This document shows, piece by piece, positions 16,060 to 24,781 of a DNA stretch of 40,589 nt; positions within the stretch are counted from its first letter, which is position 1, and each line of letters begins with the position of its first letter. The position numbers and the translations under genes are program-made. The stretch comes from Micrococcaceae bacterium (lineage in GTDB: Bacteria; Actinomycetota; Actinomycetes; Actinomycetales; Micrococcaceae): the NCBI GenBank assembly GCA_013393415.1, contig JABXHI010000004.1:1-40589 (forward strand), given 5' to 3'. The notes under the pieces are model-generated. The model was not told where the DNA came from, did no database searches, and was given only the letters and a program-made list of their open reading frames with translations.

Positions 16060-16454
16060 GACCATGTTATTTCGCCTATAACCATGCTCTGTGCACTCTC
16101 AACCATCCTTTGTGTATATCTGTCCATGCTCCATACACCCCTACTTCGGCTCTATTGCAACGATGTATGCACATCTGACCATGAAGACCATGCTATTTGT
16201 AACCCTGTTTCCTACCTGTATCAACCTTCTTCACATGCTCCCTGTTTTCTGACCTCGTGTATGTGCTAATTATTTGTCTTAATTAGGACATACTTTTTCC
16301 TCCTTCTTTTTCTCTTCTCTTTAATTCCCTATACACATGGTTCCGCAAAAACCATGGTTTCATGGTCAAGATCGCCTACATCGTTGCAATAGAAGGCATC
16401 CGCTCTGACCATGCTGCAAATATTTTCATGCCCATGACCATGCTTTTCATGGTC
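16060..16454. repeat. RACCATG / CATGGTY iteron-like repeats
   Basis: Copies on the plus strand begin at 16060, 16080, 16177, 16186, 16349, 16407 and 16436 (the longest form GACCATGCT at 16186, 16407 and 16436), and on the minus strand at about 16336, 16353 and 16448, with CATGGTC also at 16361. Spacing is irregular. They may bind the replication protein encoded downstream. Confidence 0.55.
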
Positions 16455-16530
16455 GAGGTCAAAAAATCGTCCAAAAACTCCAAATTTGACCGAAAAGTAG
16501 TGTGACGGTCGTCACTGGTGTTTGGTTCGA

Positions 16531-16650
16531 TATGTCCTAATTATGGGCGAATTTGCAGAACTGACTTGACAGCATGTGCTACGCTTACTGATGAAATATA
16601 AATTATTCACACATCTAAAGTAAGCGTAGCAACCCAATAATTAGGACATA
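16531..16650. repeat. Nested 14-bp and 13-bp inverted repeats flanking an AT-rich loop
   Basis: TATGTCCTAATTAT (16531-16544) pairs with 16637-16650, and inside them TGCTACGCTTACT (16577-16589) pairs with 16619-16631. The 29-nt loop contains AAATATAAATTATT and TTATTCACA. A third copy of the outer arm, AATTAGGACATAC, occurs at 16281-16293 in direct orientation. This looks like an unwinding or single-strand initiation structure. Confidence 0.7.
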
Positions 16651-16764
16651 CGCTTTCGGACTGCTCAAAACACCGATTTTCTCACTTCTGTCACGTCGCA
16701 CGCTCTAACATCGTTGCTGGTTTTTGACAATAAACGCGATTTTCCCTGTTTTTCGCCCTCCGGC

Positions 16765-16782
16765 GCCGGACACTGTCAGGGT
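16765..16782 (+). promoter_or_regulatory. Element promoter motif GCCGGACAC (copy C)
   Basis: Motif at 16765-16773, 9 nt before ATG 16783. It decides the start of the replication protein as a leaderless gene. Confidence 0.75.
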
Positions 16783-19700
16783 ATGGAACAGTCAAAAAAT
16801 AACGCGAAAAGCAATTCACCAGCACCTGACAAAGCATCTTCACGGCGTGCAAAACCGAAAAATGTGCCATCAGAAGGCTCGAATCCTGCGAAAAACACTA
16901 CCTCTGAAGCACCATTATGGGCGGTAGACGACTACGGTCCAGACATGACAGGTGCTGCTGCGGAGAAGTTATTCGACTCGGCAGTGGCTCCAATCGTTGC
17001 TGCATCACGAGGATATTGGCGAGCAGAAACCGATGAAGAATACCACGAGTGGGCCACCTATGTTGGTCTGAAAAAGACCCATAAAATGTACCGCTCAGTC
17101 CGAGATGGAGTCGTTGGCACCGACGACAACGGACACCCTCTTGATGGGCTGGTCATGCCCTGGTATTCGGTCAAGTACACCGACCTTTTACGAAATGATA
17201 AATCCACTGAAGGGTTCGAGCCAGAATGGCAGTTGCGCCCTGCTGAACCAGTTGACCTGGGACAGGGAAAGAAGATGAAATATATCTTCGCAAAAAACGC
17301 CTCCATGCCACTGGATATCCACCCTGCAACTCCCACCCAGTGGCTGACTAAAGCCCCGGTGATTCTGTTTGCCGAAGGTCTGCTCAAAGGCGACTCAGCG
17401 ATGACTGCGCATCTGATAGCCCACGGTGCAGACATGGACCTGCTGACCGACACCTCTGACGATGCGCTTGACCGTCTCATGGACTTCATGGAAGACCTAC
17501 CGGTGGACTCCCAGGTGCTCATCTTGCGCTCAGCATCAGCTACAACCTTCCACTCTGACCCAGTCTCACTGGGCCAACTCAACCTGACTGGTCGAGTTGC
17601 ATGGATGGGCTTTGATGCAGATATTGAAACCAACCCTATGGTCTGGGATCAAGCTCGAAAGTTCCACAATCACCTCGTCAACAATCAGAAGGTGCGCGAG
17701 GTCAAACTGCTCTCCCCCACCGCTGACGATGGCGGGAAAGACGGCATCGACGACTTTCTATCTCACCGTGGTACCTGGGATACTCTGATCGACCCTGACG
17801 GCGGTCACTTGCGAAGGAAGCTCCCTGAACGTCCACGGATTTCAGACCACAACCAGAAGCCAGGTAGCTGGCGGATCACTGAAGACTTCGCTGACACCGA
17901 GGAACTGAAAGTCCTCACCGATGAGCATGGACTGCAAGCAGGCTTTGAATGGGTGCCAGCTGAAGTTTCTCTAGGTGGTCAGGTTGTCTACATTGAAGAC
18001 CGCCGTGAACCCACCGGCCAAGAGCTGATGACTGGCCAAGCACTAGACCCAATCGAAGCAGGGTCAGCCGATGCTTATGTTGGCATTGAGGTTTCGTACC
18101 GGGTTGATGACCACGAGCCGATCACGCATCTGGTTGAAGGACCAATCACCATTCTTCGCAAACTCCCCGCGGAATGGGATCAGTTTGATGCACACATCCC
18201 CCACGGCCTTTCTATGCACCCCCACTGGCCGCCACGTGGTCAAAAGGGTGAGAAGTGGCTGGAAGCTGTAAAGCGCGCTTCGAGCAACACTGAGACTTAC
18301 ATCGAGTGGACCAAGATGGGCTGGGTGCCAGTAGAGGGTGATATGCCAGCATTTGTAGTCGGCGATACAGTCACCGCCTGGTCACACGAATCCGCAGCAT
18401 CAGTACGGCCCGGCATCACCACAGATGACCTGCACAACCTTTCAAGCTTTGGCATCGGGGGTCGTCCTGATCACCAGGTCATCCATCCAGCAGACGACTT
18501 GGAAGGCTGGCGTGCCCAGGCGGTCGAGGACTTCAATGAGGTTCGGAAACTGTACCTAGACAATGAGCCGTGGACTGACCTGGGTGTTGCTGGCATTGTC
18601 CTGCTGTCTGCTTTACGTCCAGTGGTCCCCGTCTTTGAACCAGTGGCCAACCCCAGGTCCACGTTGTTCATCCACGGTCCCGCCGGCGGTGGCAAGTCGA
18701 TGACGGCAAAGCACATCATGGCATTCTGGGCTGCTAATGGCTCAGACTTCACCTCGGCACTGCCAGGCTCAGCAGAGGACACCAGAGCCGCTATGGAGCA
18801 CGCCGTGTCCATCACACCGATCTGGACCATTGATGATCTCGCCCCAAGCCCTTCTCGACGCGCTGCGGAGGCCCAGGAGACTGCGATCACCGATATTATC
18901 CGCTCCACATTCAACGCTTCCCCAAAGATGCGTATGACTCGGGAGATGGGGGTTCGCAAAGCGGCCAAACCAGCAGCTCAGTTGATCATCACCGCCGAAA
19001 ACGAACTCTCTGTCCCATCGGCAGCACAGCGGTCGATTACTCTGCGAATCGGTCGCGGGTCGCTGAGTCCATCACCGGCTGTCACCAACGCTATCTTCAA
19101 CGCTTCGGCAACAGGCTTACAGGCTCGGGTGACCCAGCACGCCGTCCTGGGTTTATATGACAGCTTGGGTCCGATGGGGTGGCAAAGAATCACTAAACTC
19201 TTCACAGAGTATTACGCCCAAGAGCAAGAGCTGATTCAGCAAATGCTGATTACGCGAAGCCTGCCAAAGTCCAAGGTTCAGCGACTGTCCGAGGTGATCT
19301 CAGATATCACTATTGTCATCCCATATCTGGAGACTCTGGAACAGGGTCTTGGTTTTGGGGTCGAATGGGGACAGTACCTGTTTGAAGACAGGGCCGGTCG
19401 TTGGGGTAATGGAAAACTGCTGCGAGAAGCCATCGTGGACTACATGGTCTCCAATTATCAAGAGCAGCAAGACACAACACCGGGCAAGTCAATCATCACT
19501 GCGATCCGACTTGCGCTGGATATGAACCAGGCGCACATCGAATCTGCCGAGGACCCTTCGCGCCCTCCGTATGTCACCGACACTGCGGTGAGTGGACTGA
19601 CCGATGGTCACATCAACTCTCAACTGGGATGGCTCATCGATGCTGAAGGTAATGCACGCCCCCAGGGGCCAACGATTGGCCGACTCGTGCGATCATCCAA

Positions 19701-19959
19701 GTATGGTGACGTTGTATTGCTGGACGCTCACGCAGCGTTCACTGTAGCCTCCCGCCACCATGATTCCATCATCATGCCAGGCATGAAACAGGGTGCTGCG
19801 ATGAGTAGCATCTGGGAAGAAGGCCTGGCACCAGAAGCGCTGCATAGTCTTCGTGGTGATGCAGGAAACTCTAGGAACTCAGTTCGCATTCGAACTGATG
19901 CAAACGCACGCTTCTCAGGTGTTCCAGTCGATGTCCGAACACTGCTGGAGCTGGAATAA
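16783..19959 (+). CDS. Replication protein: Toprim-like primase domain plus P-loop ATPase
   Basis: A 1058-aa protein. After a basic, disordered N-terminus (1-55), residues about 185-345 resemble the Toprim-like DUF3854 domain of phage and plasmid primases: VILFAEGLLKGD (about 193-204), WMGFDADIETNP (about 274-285) and KDGIDDFL. A middle domain leads to an ATPase with Walker A GPAGGGKS (632-639), Walker B IWTIDDLAP (680-688) and an arginine-containing sensor region RSITLRIGRG, similar to DUF927/SF3-type helicases. It probably primes and unwinds DNA at the adjacent origin. The start at 16783 follows an element promoter by 9 nt; a longer frame from 16714 would run through the promoter. A terminator follows. 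Replication role is well supported by domains and place; the exact family is uncertain. Confidence 0.8.
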   Translation: MEQSKNNAKSNSPAPDKASSRRAKPKNVPSEGSNPAKNTTSEAPLWAVDDYGPDMTGAAAEKLFDSAVAPIVAASRGYWRAETDEEYHEWATYVGLKKTHKMYRSVRDGVVGTDDNGHPLDGLVMPWYSVKYTDLLRNDKSTEGFEPEWQLRPAEPVDLGQGKKMKYIFAKNASMPLDIHPATPTQWLTKAPVILFAEGLLKGDSAMTAHLIAHGADMDLLTDTSDDALDRLMDFMEDLPVDSQVLILRSASATTFHSDPVSLGQLNLTGRVAWMGFDADIETNPMVWDQARKFHNHLVNNQKVREVKLLSPTADDGGKDGIDDFLSHRGTWDTLIDPDGGHLRRKLPERPRISDHNQKPGSWRITEDFADTEELKVLTDEHGLQAGFEWVPAEVSLGGQVVYIEDRREPTGQELMTGQALDPIEAGSADAYVGIEVSYRVDDHEPITHLVEGPITILRKLPAEWDQFDAHIPHGLSMHPHWPPRGQKGEKWLEAVKRASSNTETYIEWTKMGWVPVEGDMPAFVVGDTVTAWSHESAASVRPGITTDDLHNLSSFGIGGRPDHQVIHPADDLEGWRAQAVEDFNEVRKLYLDNEPWTDLGVAGIVLLSALRPVVPVFEPVANPRSTLFIHGPAGGGKSMTAKHIMAFWAANGSDFTSALPGSAEDTRAAMEHAVSITPIWTIDDLAPSPSRRAAEAQETAITDIIRSTFNASPKMRMTREMGVRKAAKPAAQLIITAENELSVPSAAQRSITLRIGRGSLSPSPAVTNAIFNASATGLQARVTQHAVLGLYDSLGPMGWQRITKLFTEYYAQEQELIQQMLITRSLPKSKVQRLSEVISDITIVIPYLETLEQGLGFGVEWGQYLFEDRAGRWGNGKLLREAIVDYMVSNYQEQQDTTPGKSIITAIRLALDMNQAHIESAEDPSRPPYVTDTAVSGLTDGHINSQLGWLIDAEGNARPQGPTIGRLVRSSKYGDVVLLDAHAAFTVASRHHDSIIMPGMKQGAAMSSIWEEGLAPEALHSLRGDAGNSRNSVRIRTDANARFSGVPVDVRTLLELE

Positions 19960-19969
19960 TAAGACCTAT

Positions 19970-20012
19970 CTGCTCACAATGTTGACTGTTCCACGCTGCC
20001 TGTTGTGAGCAG
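19970..20012 (+). terminator. Hairpin after the replication gene
   Basis: CTGCTCACAA (19970-19979) pairs with TTGTGAGCAG (20003-20012), 10 bp, starting 10 nt after the stop. No T-run follows on the plus strand, so it may act together with the next hairpin. Confidence 0.5.
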
Positions 20013-20019
20013 GTAAAAA

Positions 20020-20065
20020 CCACAAGGCCGGTGCAACGAGATGTTATGTTGCGCCGGCCTTGTGG
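20020..20065 (-). terminator. Strong intrinsic terminator between converging units
   Basis: CCACAAGGCCGG (20020-20031) pairs with CCGGCCTTGTGG (20054-20065), with further pairing GCAAC/GTTGC inside. On the minus strand the stem is followed by GTTTTTACC, a T-run, so it ends the ParA-to-sigma operon and may work in both directions. Confidence 0.85.
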
Positions 20066-20091
20066 CGTTCACTGGGGGTCTTGTGATGAGC

Positions 20092-20952
20092 TCACACTGA
20101 ATCGATCCCGTAATGCTCTCGAAGTACCACGATGGACAGTCGTCGGATTGCTTCAACTGCCTCGCGAGCCTCAGCTAGGTTGCGGTAGTTCCCGGCCAGC
20201 TTGATCGCCTTGTAGATACCGTGCTCTGTTCGTGCTCCAGCCTGGGACTCATCCAGCCAGACTCCAGCCGCTATGCCCAGTTGTTGGTCCTTTTGCCCAG
20301 CGTAGTCCACCACGGTATCGCGAAACTCCTGAGATTCTAGGGGCATCAACACAAAGTCTGGCTCGTCATGGTACTCGACGTATGAATGCTCGTGCTCCAT
20401 CGGTGGTGGAGTGTTCTCATGGAATCCAAAGTGCATCCCGTCAATCGTCCTGCCTTGGCGCCGTGCGTCTTTGCGGACCGATGCTCGGGCATTCCACTCA
20501 GCGACCACTTCTGCACGTGTGGGCATCCGATGTAGGTCTTGGGCCATTTCGGATTCGAGGTTGTCGAGCTCTCGGGCGTTGCGGTACATGGATCGCACAC
20601 CGCGGACACCTTTGGTCTCATCTCGCTCAAATTCATCCCGGACATTATTTCGAATCTGAAGCCTTAGCACAGCACGCAACGACACGACCTTGGCGGCTTT
20701 GTCCGGGTTATCACAGTAATACTCCAACAACTGCCAGGCAGCCATGCGGGTTATTTGTATGATGTCATCTTCTTTATGGCGTGCCAGTCCACGTCCAAAG
20801 GCAGTTTGCGCTCCGGCGGCCACCTGTTTCACCCATGGGTCAAATACGACAAGCCACTGCTCGATGGCTTCACGTTGCAGTGTTGCATCCAATGTACAAA
20901 TATCGATGGCAGCTTGCTGAGGGTCAGTGTGATCAAACAGTTCGGTCATCAT
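20092..20952 (-). CDS. Sigma-70-like RNA polymerase factor (element-encoded)
   Basis: A 286-aa soluble protein. Residues about 33-112 read like sigma region 2: an amphipathic helix, then EDDIIQITRMAAWQLLEYY (region 2.2, core binding, about 61-79) and SLRAVLRLQIRNNVRDEFER (regions 2.3-2.4, -10 recognition, about 91-110). LESEMAQDLHRMPTRAEVV (about 132-150) resembles region 3 of group 3 sigma factors. The last 85 residues are helical and could form a diverged region 4 (AIKLAGNYRNLAEAREAV...AIRRL). It is last in the ParA-like/unknown/mIHF-like operon (2-nt gap to the mIHF gene), which itself lacks the SCCGGACAC motif seen before most other genes. I infer it recognises that motif. Region 4 is weak, so a sigma-related regulator without -35 recognition is also possible, which would suit the absence of a conserved -35. 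Confidence 0.65.
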   Translation of the reverse strand: MMTELFDHTDPQQAAIDICTLDATLQREAIEQWLVVFDPWVKQVAAGAQTAFGRGLARHKEDDIIQITRMAAWQLLEYYCDNPDKAAKVVSLRAVLRLQIRNNVRDEFERDETKGVRGVRSMYRNARELDNLESEMAQDLHRMPTRAEVVAEWNARASVRKDARRQGRTIDGMHFGFHENTPPPMEHEHSYVEYHDEPDFVLMPLESQEFRDTVVDYAGQKDQQLGIAAGVWLDESQAGARTEHGIYKAIKLAGNYRNLAEAREAVEAIRRLSIVVLREHYGIDSV

Positions 20953-20954
20953 TT

Positions 20955-21362
20955 TCAGTTGTATGCCTTTCCATACGTGAACGGGAAGCCGTCATGAAAA
21001 GCGACTTTCCGTGTATCGTGCACGGCGTCGAGGAGGGCTTCAAAACGTCGGCCAGATGCCCACTGGGAAACGACCCAGCCGACAGTAATCCGCTTGGGAG
21101 TCTGGCGAATGTGGGGATACAGGGTTTTGAACGCATCATTGACGATGGTCCGGGCTTTGTCGTATCCAATGTGAGGGTCACACGAGATGATTTGCACCAG
21201 AGATTGGTTTCTCAGCTGAGGGTCCTGGGCGGCAGCACGAAGGTAGTCCGTCCAAGGGGTGCGACCCTCCATGATAGCTACTCGTAGTGCGGTGCGCTTA
21301 CGTTCAGCTTCAGCTTTGCCGGCCATCAGGTGGGCGTTGGAGCCAGGTTGAGCTAAAGCCAT
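20955..21362 (-). CDS. mIHF-like actinobacterial integration host factor homologue
   Basis: A 135-aa basic protein. Residues about 15-115 follow the actinobacterial IHF (mIHF/sIHF) pattern: an Ala/Arg-rich helix (AEAERKRTALRVAIMEG), a linker helix with DPQLRNQSLVQIIS, a helix-two-turns-helix DNA motif DPHIGYDKARTIVNDA where the chromosomal family has LPGVGKxxA, and the final ITVGWVVSQ where it has RRVxGLGxxQ. mIHF proteins bend DNA and shape nucleoids and replication; a plasmid copy may organise the origin or promoters, or act as a stealth nucleoid protein. The ATG overlaps the end of the preceding gene by 10 nt and the sigma gene follows after 2 nt, so expression is coupled. The C-terminal 20 residues are extra. 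Confidence 0.75.
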   Translation of the reverse strand: MALAQPGSNAHLMAGKAEAERKRTALRVAIMEGRTPWTDYLRAAAQDPQLRNQSLVQIISCDPHIGYDKARTIVNDAFKTLYPHIRQTPKRITVGWVVSQWASGRRFEALLDAVHDTRKVAFHDGFPFTYGKAYN

Positions 21363-22339
21363 ATCTGACCGCCTTGTGACATGCGGATGTTCTCTAGTTC
21401 ATTGCCGTCCATGGCCTCTGCTGCGCTGGGCACCGGGTTCAGTGCGGTGACTACAGATGACCGGTGGTGTCGCACGTCGGTCATTCCGTGGTCCAACATC
21501 AGCTGCGGTAGCGTCTCTGGGTCTTTGCACTTCAGTTGCAATGCAGCATTGCGAATCTTTGTTCCACGTCCATCGGAAAGATCGCCAATGGAATCATAGA
21601 TGAGACGCTGTGCCGCCTGGTGAACTTTTGTCACCATATGTCGTTGCGGGTCAACGTTGTCGAAGACCTCTTGATCGTGTATCTGTGACTCCAAAGCTCG
21701 CATCAGCGATTGGTCTGGGTTGTGAATAGCCGTAGAGGCTAGGTGCTCTATATCCTGTGACGACACCCAGCGGTCAGACCACATGCCGATGGTTGCATAT
21801 ATCTCTGATCGCATGTTGTGGTGCGCTAGTTCTAACGCTGAGATGAGCTGACGTTCCATATCTAGCAAGATGTTCCACAGGGCTTCATGGCCCTTTTTTA
21901 GGACGCTGTTATGTGCAGCCTTGGTGGAGATTACCGTCGGCGAATCAACAATGAGTCCACCGTTGCCCATGACCTGTGTCCCCACAGAGCCAACGCTTTG
22001 TGCAGATATTTGCCACGACAGATTTTCCACGAACCCTCCCGGTCCAACAGCTTGTGCTTGCACCTGATGTGGCCCACCCCCTAAGAGCACTTGCTGCTCG
22101 TGTAGATATTGGAGTCGTACCGGCATCAAATAGCGCTCTTGGCCATCGGCGAGTTCAGATGAGTGTTCGGGTTGAGACTTTTTCCCCACCGCATCTCCAA
22201 GATCAGCCCAACCAAACATTGGCGAGATCATCATCGGAACGGTGTCAAGGTCTTTGACTAGGCGCTGTGCACGCACGGCAGACAGTTGACGGCAGTAAGA
22301 GGCCAGGTGTGGGTTGGCCACCCATTGTGAAATGGTCAC
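21353..22339 (-). CDS. Unknown protein between ParA-like and mIHF-like genes
   Basis: A 328-aa soluble protein with no TM segment. It starts at GTG 2 nt after the stop of the ParA-like gene, so it is translationally coupled. The central part (about 145-260) is strongly helical (KKGHEALWNILLDMERQLISALELAHHNMRSE...), and residues about 255-300 could form a DNA-binding HTH (GTKIRNAALQLKCKDPETLPQLMLDHGMTD). By place it could be the ParB-like or adaptor partner of the ATPase, but no ParB motif is seen. Confidence 0.5.
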   Translation of the reverse strand: MTISQWVANPHLASYCRQLSAVRAQRLVKDLDTVPMMISPMFGWADLGDAVGKKSQPEHSSELADGQERYLMPVRLQYLHEQQVLLGGGPHQVQAQAVGPGGFVENLSWQISAQSVGSVGTQVMGNGGLIVDSPTVISTKAAHNSVLKKGHEALWNILLDMERQLISALELAHHNMRSEIYATIGMWSDRWVSSQDIEHLASTAIHNPDQSLMRALESQIHDQEVFDNVDPQRHMVTKVHQAAQRLIYDSIGDLSDGRGTKIRNAALQLKCKDPETLPQLMLDHGMTDVRHHRSSVVTALNPVPSAAEAMDGNELENIRMSQGGQIWL

Positions 22340-22341
22340 TG

Positions 22342-24186
22342 TTACCCACGTCCAAACAGTCGCGAGAACAAGCTGGGTTTCTTTTCCGCAACTTCTTTCT
22401 CATCGGGCGCTAGGGTGTCGGTATCGAATTGCTGATCGAACTTTTCGTACCCGGTTGCCCGGAATAATGCACGGTAGACCACTTGGTCAATTTGCCGGTT
22501 GTTGAGATCGGGTTCCCCAGCGATCATCCTCGACCACACCTGCTGGTCGTTGTTGATGATGCCCACATAGACGCCGATGCGTCCGTGAATCATTTTCTGC
22601 AACTTCTCATCAATTCGACGGGTCGCTGCTCGAAGCGGAGTCACGTTGTTCATCGCCACTAAGATACGACGACGGTCAATATCCTGCTGGACCATCACTG
22701 CAATGCGGTCCACGAGGTCTTCAAGTGCAGAAGTGGAGTCATCTGCCAGACCTAAGAAGAATGCTCCGTTGTCTCGGACCTCTGGGATGATAACGCTACC
22801 GGTGAGTTTGAATTCGTCGGTGGTCTTCATGATCTGACTATCAAATATCACCATGTCGAAGCGTTCGCGCACATCGGCGATGACCTGAATGTAGTGCTGG
22901 GCTGTGACACTGTTGACATCGAGGTCATCGGAGCCTGGGGCTAGAACGACCGAGAGTTTATCGGGCACCGGGGTGGCGTTGTCTGGACGGAGTTCATCAA
23001 TGACATCGGAGGTGATGACGACTTCTTCCAGCGAGGCGTCACCCAAGGCGAAGTCAGAGATGGTTGGCACCTTGTAGCCGCGGGTATCCATCTTCAAGAA
23101 TTTCGGGACGTTCGCCTGTCCGAGGTCACCATCAATCAGTACCGTGCGGTAGCCGTGAGCTGCGGAGGTGATGGCCAGCTGTCGGGCAAACGTTGTCTTG
23201 CCGATGCCACCTTTGGCTCCGGAAACAAAAATCATGGGTGCTTGACGAGTTCTGACACGAGCCTTGCGGATACCACGCTGACCATATTCGACTGGTCGCT
23301 TTTGAACCGGCTGTTGTGGCTGCTGCGGCTGAGCAGGTGGCGGTGTCGGAGACTGAGTTCGACGATTTGGTCGGCGAGGTGGCTGCGATACGGGTGATGC
23401 AGGTGGCTGGAACTGATCTGCTGATGGCCGCTGAGCAGGACGCGGTACAACGGGTGGGGGTGGTTCAGGGTTCAGACCGTTTGCATAGACATCATCTTCT
23501 TGCGGTTCGCCACGATAGTCCACTGGTTGGTCTGGCATCGGGGGCTGAGCATGAGGGTCGTATGCTGGCTGGGCTGTAACAGGCTCAGTCGGTTGATGCT
23601 GTTCTCGCTGCTGAGCTAGTCGTTGACGGTGAGCTGCGGTGGCATCCCAGACATCATCAACTGGCTCTTGCGTACTGGTGTCCCCAGGTGCTGAGTATTG
23701 CTGTTGAGGTGAATCTTGGGCTGATTGGCCATCGAAGGCAGGTAGGTCTGGCAATGCTGGAACCGGTGCCTGCTCTTGCTCGATTTCAGTCTCTTGGTCA
23801 TCCTCTGGCCACGAGACTTCCGCCCACTGCTGGTCCACAGGTGCAAGGGCTGCTTCCTCTGCAAGTTCGGACAAAGTGAACGGCATGGGTACAGCCATGA
23901 TGTTGTCGTGGATGATGTGTTCAGCATTCTCATTGGCGGACAGCACCGAGACATCGGGGCCACCATCCATCGAGGCAACGGCGGTAATCCATTTGTCTAG
24001 CCCCTGGGTGTTGGAGTCGGCGACCACAATAGGAAACGACCCTGACGAGAACGCACCCTGGATAGCTGCGACTGCATCGGCCACCGTGTCACCGGTGACC
24101 ACTTCATATCCGGCATCGGTCAACACTGGCACTAGGTCTGGGACTTCTATGATCCCAACGCGACGATCTTCAATGTTTTGGCTCAT
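22342..24186 (-). CDS. ParA/MinD superfamily ATPase, CpaE/TadZ-like
   Basis: A 614-aa protein. The N-terminus (1-115) looks like a degenerate receiver domain (VGIIEVPDLVPVLTDAG... with IVVADS), followed by a Pro/Gln-rich linker (about 130-305) and a P-loop ATPase with the deviant Walker A KGGIGKTT (about 325-332; Lys330), then DGDLGQANVPKFL and VIFDSQIM as later motifs. This layout matches CpaE/TadZ and plasmid partition ATPases that position cargo at membranes or nucleoids. It leads the operon that ends in the sigma-like gene. A bare TANNNT-like box just upstream of the ATG and no ribosome site suggest leaderless translation from an ordinary promoter. Partition is the likeliest role; spatial regulation of the transfer apparatus is possible. 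Confidence 0.75.
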   Translation of the reverse strand: MSQNIEDRRVGIIEVPDLVPVLTDAGYEVVTGDTVADAVAAIQGAFSSGSFPIVVADSNTQGLDKWITAVASMDGGPDVSVLSANENAEHIIHDNIMAVPMPFTLSELAEEAALAPVDQQWAEVSWPEDDQETEIEQEQAPVPALPDLPAFDGQSAQDSPQQQYSAPGDTSTQEPVDDVWDATAAHRQRLAQQREQHQPTEPVTAQPAYDPHAQPPMPDQPVDYRGEPQEDDVYANGLNPEPPPPVVPRPAQRPSADQFQPPASPVSQPPRRPNRRTQSPTPPPAQPQQPQQPVQKRPVEYGQRGIRKARVRTRQAPMIFVSGAKGGIGKTTFARQLAITSAAHGYRTVLIDGDLGQANVPKFLKMDTRGYKVPTISDFALGDASLEEVVITSDVIDELRPDNATPVPDKLSVVLAPGSDDLDVNSVTAQHYIQVIADVRERFDMVIFDSQIMKTTDEFKLTGSVIIPEVRDNGAFFLGLADDSTSALEDLVDRIAVMVQQDIDRRRILVAMNNVTPLRAATRRIDEKLQKMIHGRIGVYVGIINNDQQVWSRMIAGEPDLNNRQIDQVVYRALFRATGYEKFDQQFDTDTLAPDEKEVAEKKPSLFSRLFGRG

Positions 24187-24194
24187 ACTATGTA

Positions 24195-24449
24195 TTACCC
24201 ACCGCCACGATGAAACGTCTTCCCGGTCAAATACGAGCCACGTGTTGAAACAGCCCTGGAGCCGCTGATTGGTACAGGATACCGAGTGCCGAGCTTCGTC
24301 CCAGATGCAGTAGTGGGGTTGGCCTCGTGTTCAGATATAGCATTAGCTTCTTTCACCTCCACGGTGACATTGCCACACATTGAACCACGTACTGAAAACA
24401 GTGTGCGCTGTGCAAAATCACTGCCTGTCCCCAACGTTGACCTCACCAT
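24195..24449 (-). CDS. Small hypothetical protein at the head of the partition operon
   Basis: An 84-aa frame ending 8 nt before the ParA-like gene, in the same orientation. Rich in Gly/Ser/Thr, no TM or known domain. The ATG lies within the spacer of a 10-bp inverted repeat, an operator-like place. Whether it is translated is uncertain; it may be a leader or a chance frame. Confidence 0.35.
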   Translation of the reverse strand: MVRSTLGTGSDFAQRTLFSVRGSMCGNVTVEVKEANAISEHEANPTTASGTKLGTRYPVPISGSRAVSTRGSYLTGKTFHRGGG

Positions 24450-24475
24450 ACGATGTCAACGTTGCGGTGACATCG
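24432..24475. promoter_or_regulatory. Nested palindromes: probable operator or centromere-like site
   Basis: CAACGTTGAC (24432-24441) and GTCAACGTTG (24455-24464) form a perfect 10-bp inverted repeat with a 13-bp spacer; overlapping it, CGATGTCA (24451-24458) and TGACATCG (24468-24475) form another. They sit on the first codons of the small ORF heading the ParA-like operon, a usual place for autoregulation by partition proteins. A TTGACA (24460-24455, minus strand) lies within. Confidence 0.6.
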
Positions 24476-24781
24476 TTTTGAAAAAGGCTTGAGCAGCAGA
24501 CACGACCTGTCCCGACGATTAGACGCATCGTTGATCAATGTTGCCCCGGTGTTGTCATTGCATAGAGCAATTGGGATTGAACAGTGACCAGGTGGCCCAG
24601 TGGACGGCCTAATCAAGATGCCGCCAACCCTCGTATTGTCACCTCGCCTAGGCAAGCTGACCCCTGCCAGCCAGGACATCTGCCGAGCTGACCTGGTGCG
24701 AATCTATGGACAGGTAAGGTTACGTTGAAATATAAACTGTAGCGCGGTGGTGACATTTCACATTCGCCGACACTTCGCGGA

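Larger units (their letters stand above)
15986..16650. other. Candidate replication origin (oriV)
   Basis: The 854-bp gap 15929-16782 contains no convincing gene, is clearly richer in A/T than its neighbours and abuts the replication-protein gene. It holds an 11-bp inverted repeat (15986-15996 with 16017-16027), about ten RACCATG iteron-like sites on both strands, a nested pair of long inverted repeats (16531-16650), an AT-rich loop and a DnaA-box-like TTATTCACA (16603-16611). Together these are the usual parts of an iteron-type plasmid origin. Function is inferred. Confidence 0.6.

Noticed and set aside
15940..16269. 109-codon frame across the origin candidate
   Set aside because: It is cysteine-rich low-complexity translation of repeats and AT-rich DNA without a ribosome site.
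16714..16782. N-terminal extension of the replication protein by 23 codons
   Set aside because: It would run through the promoter motif at 16765-16773; the ATG at 16783 has the common 9-nt spacing.
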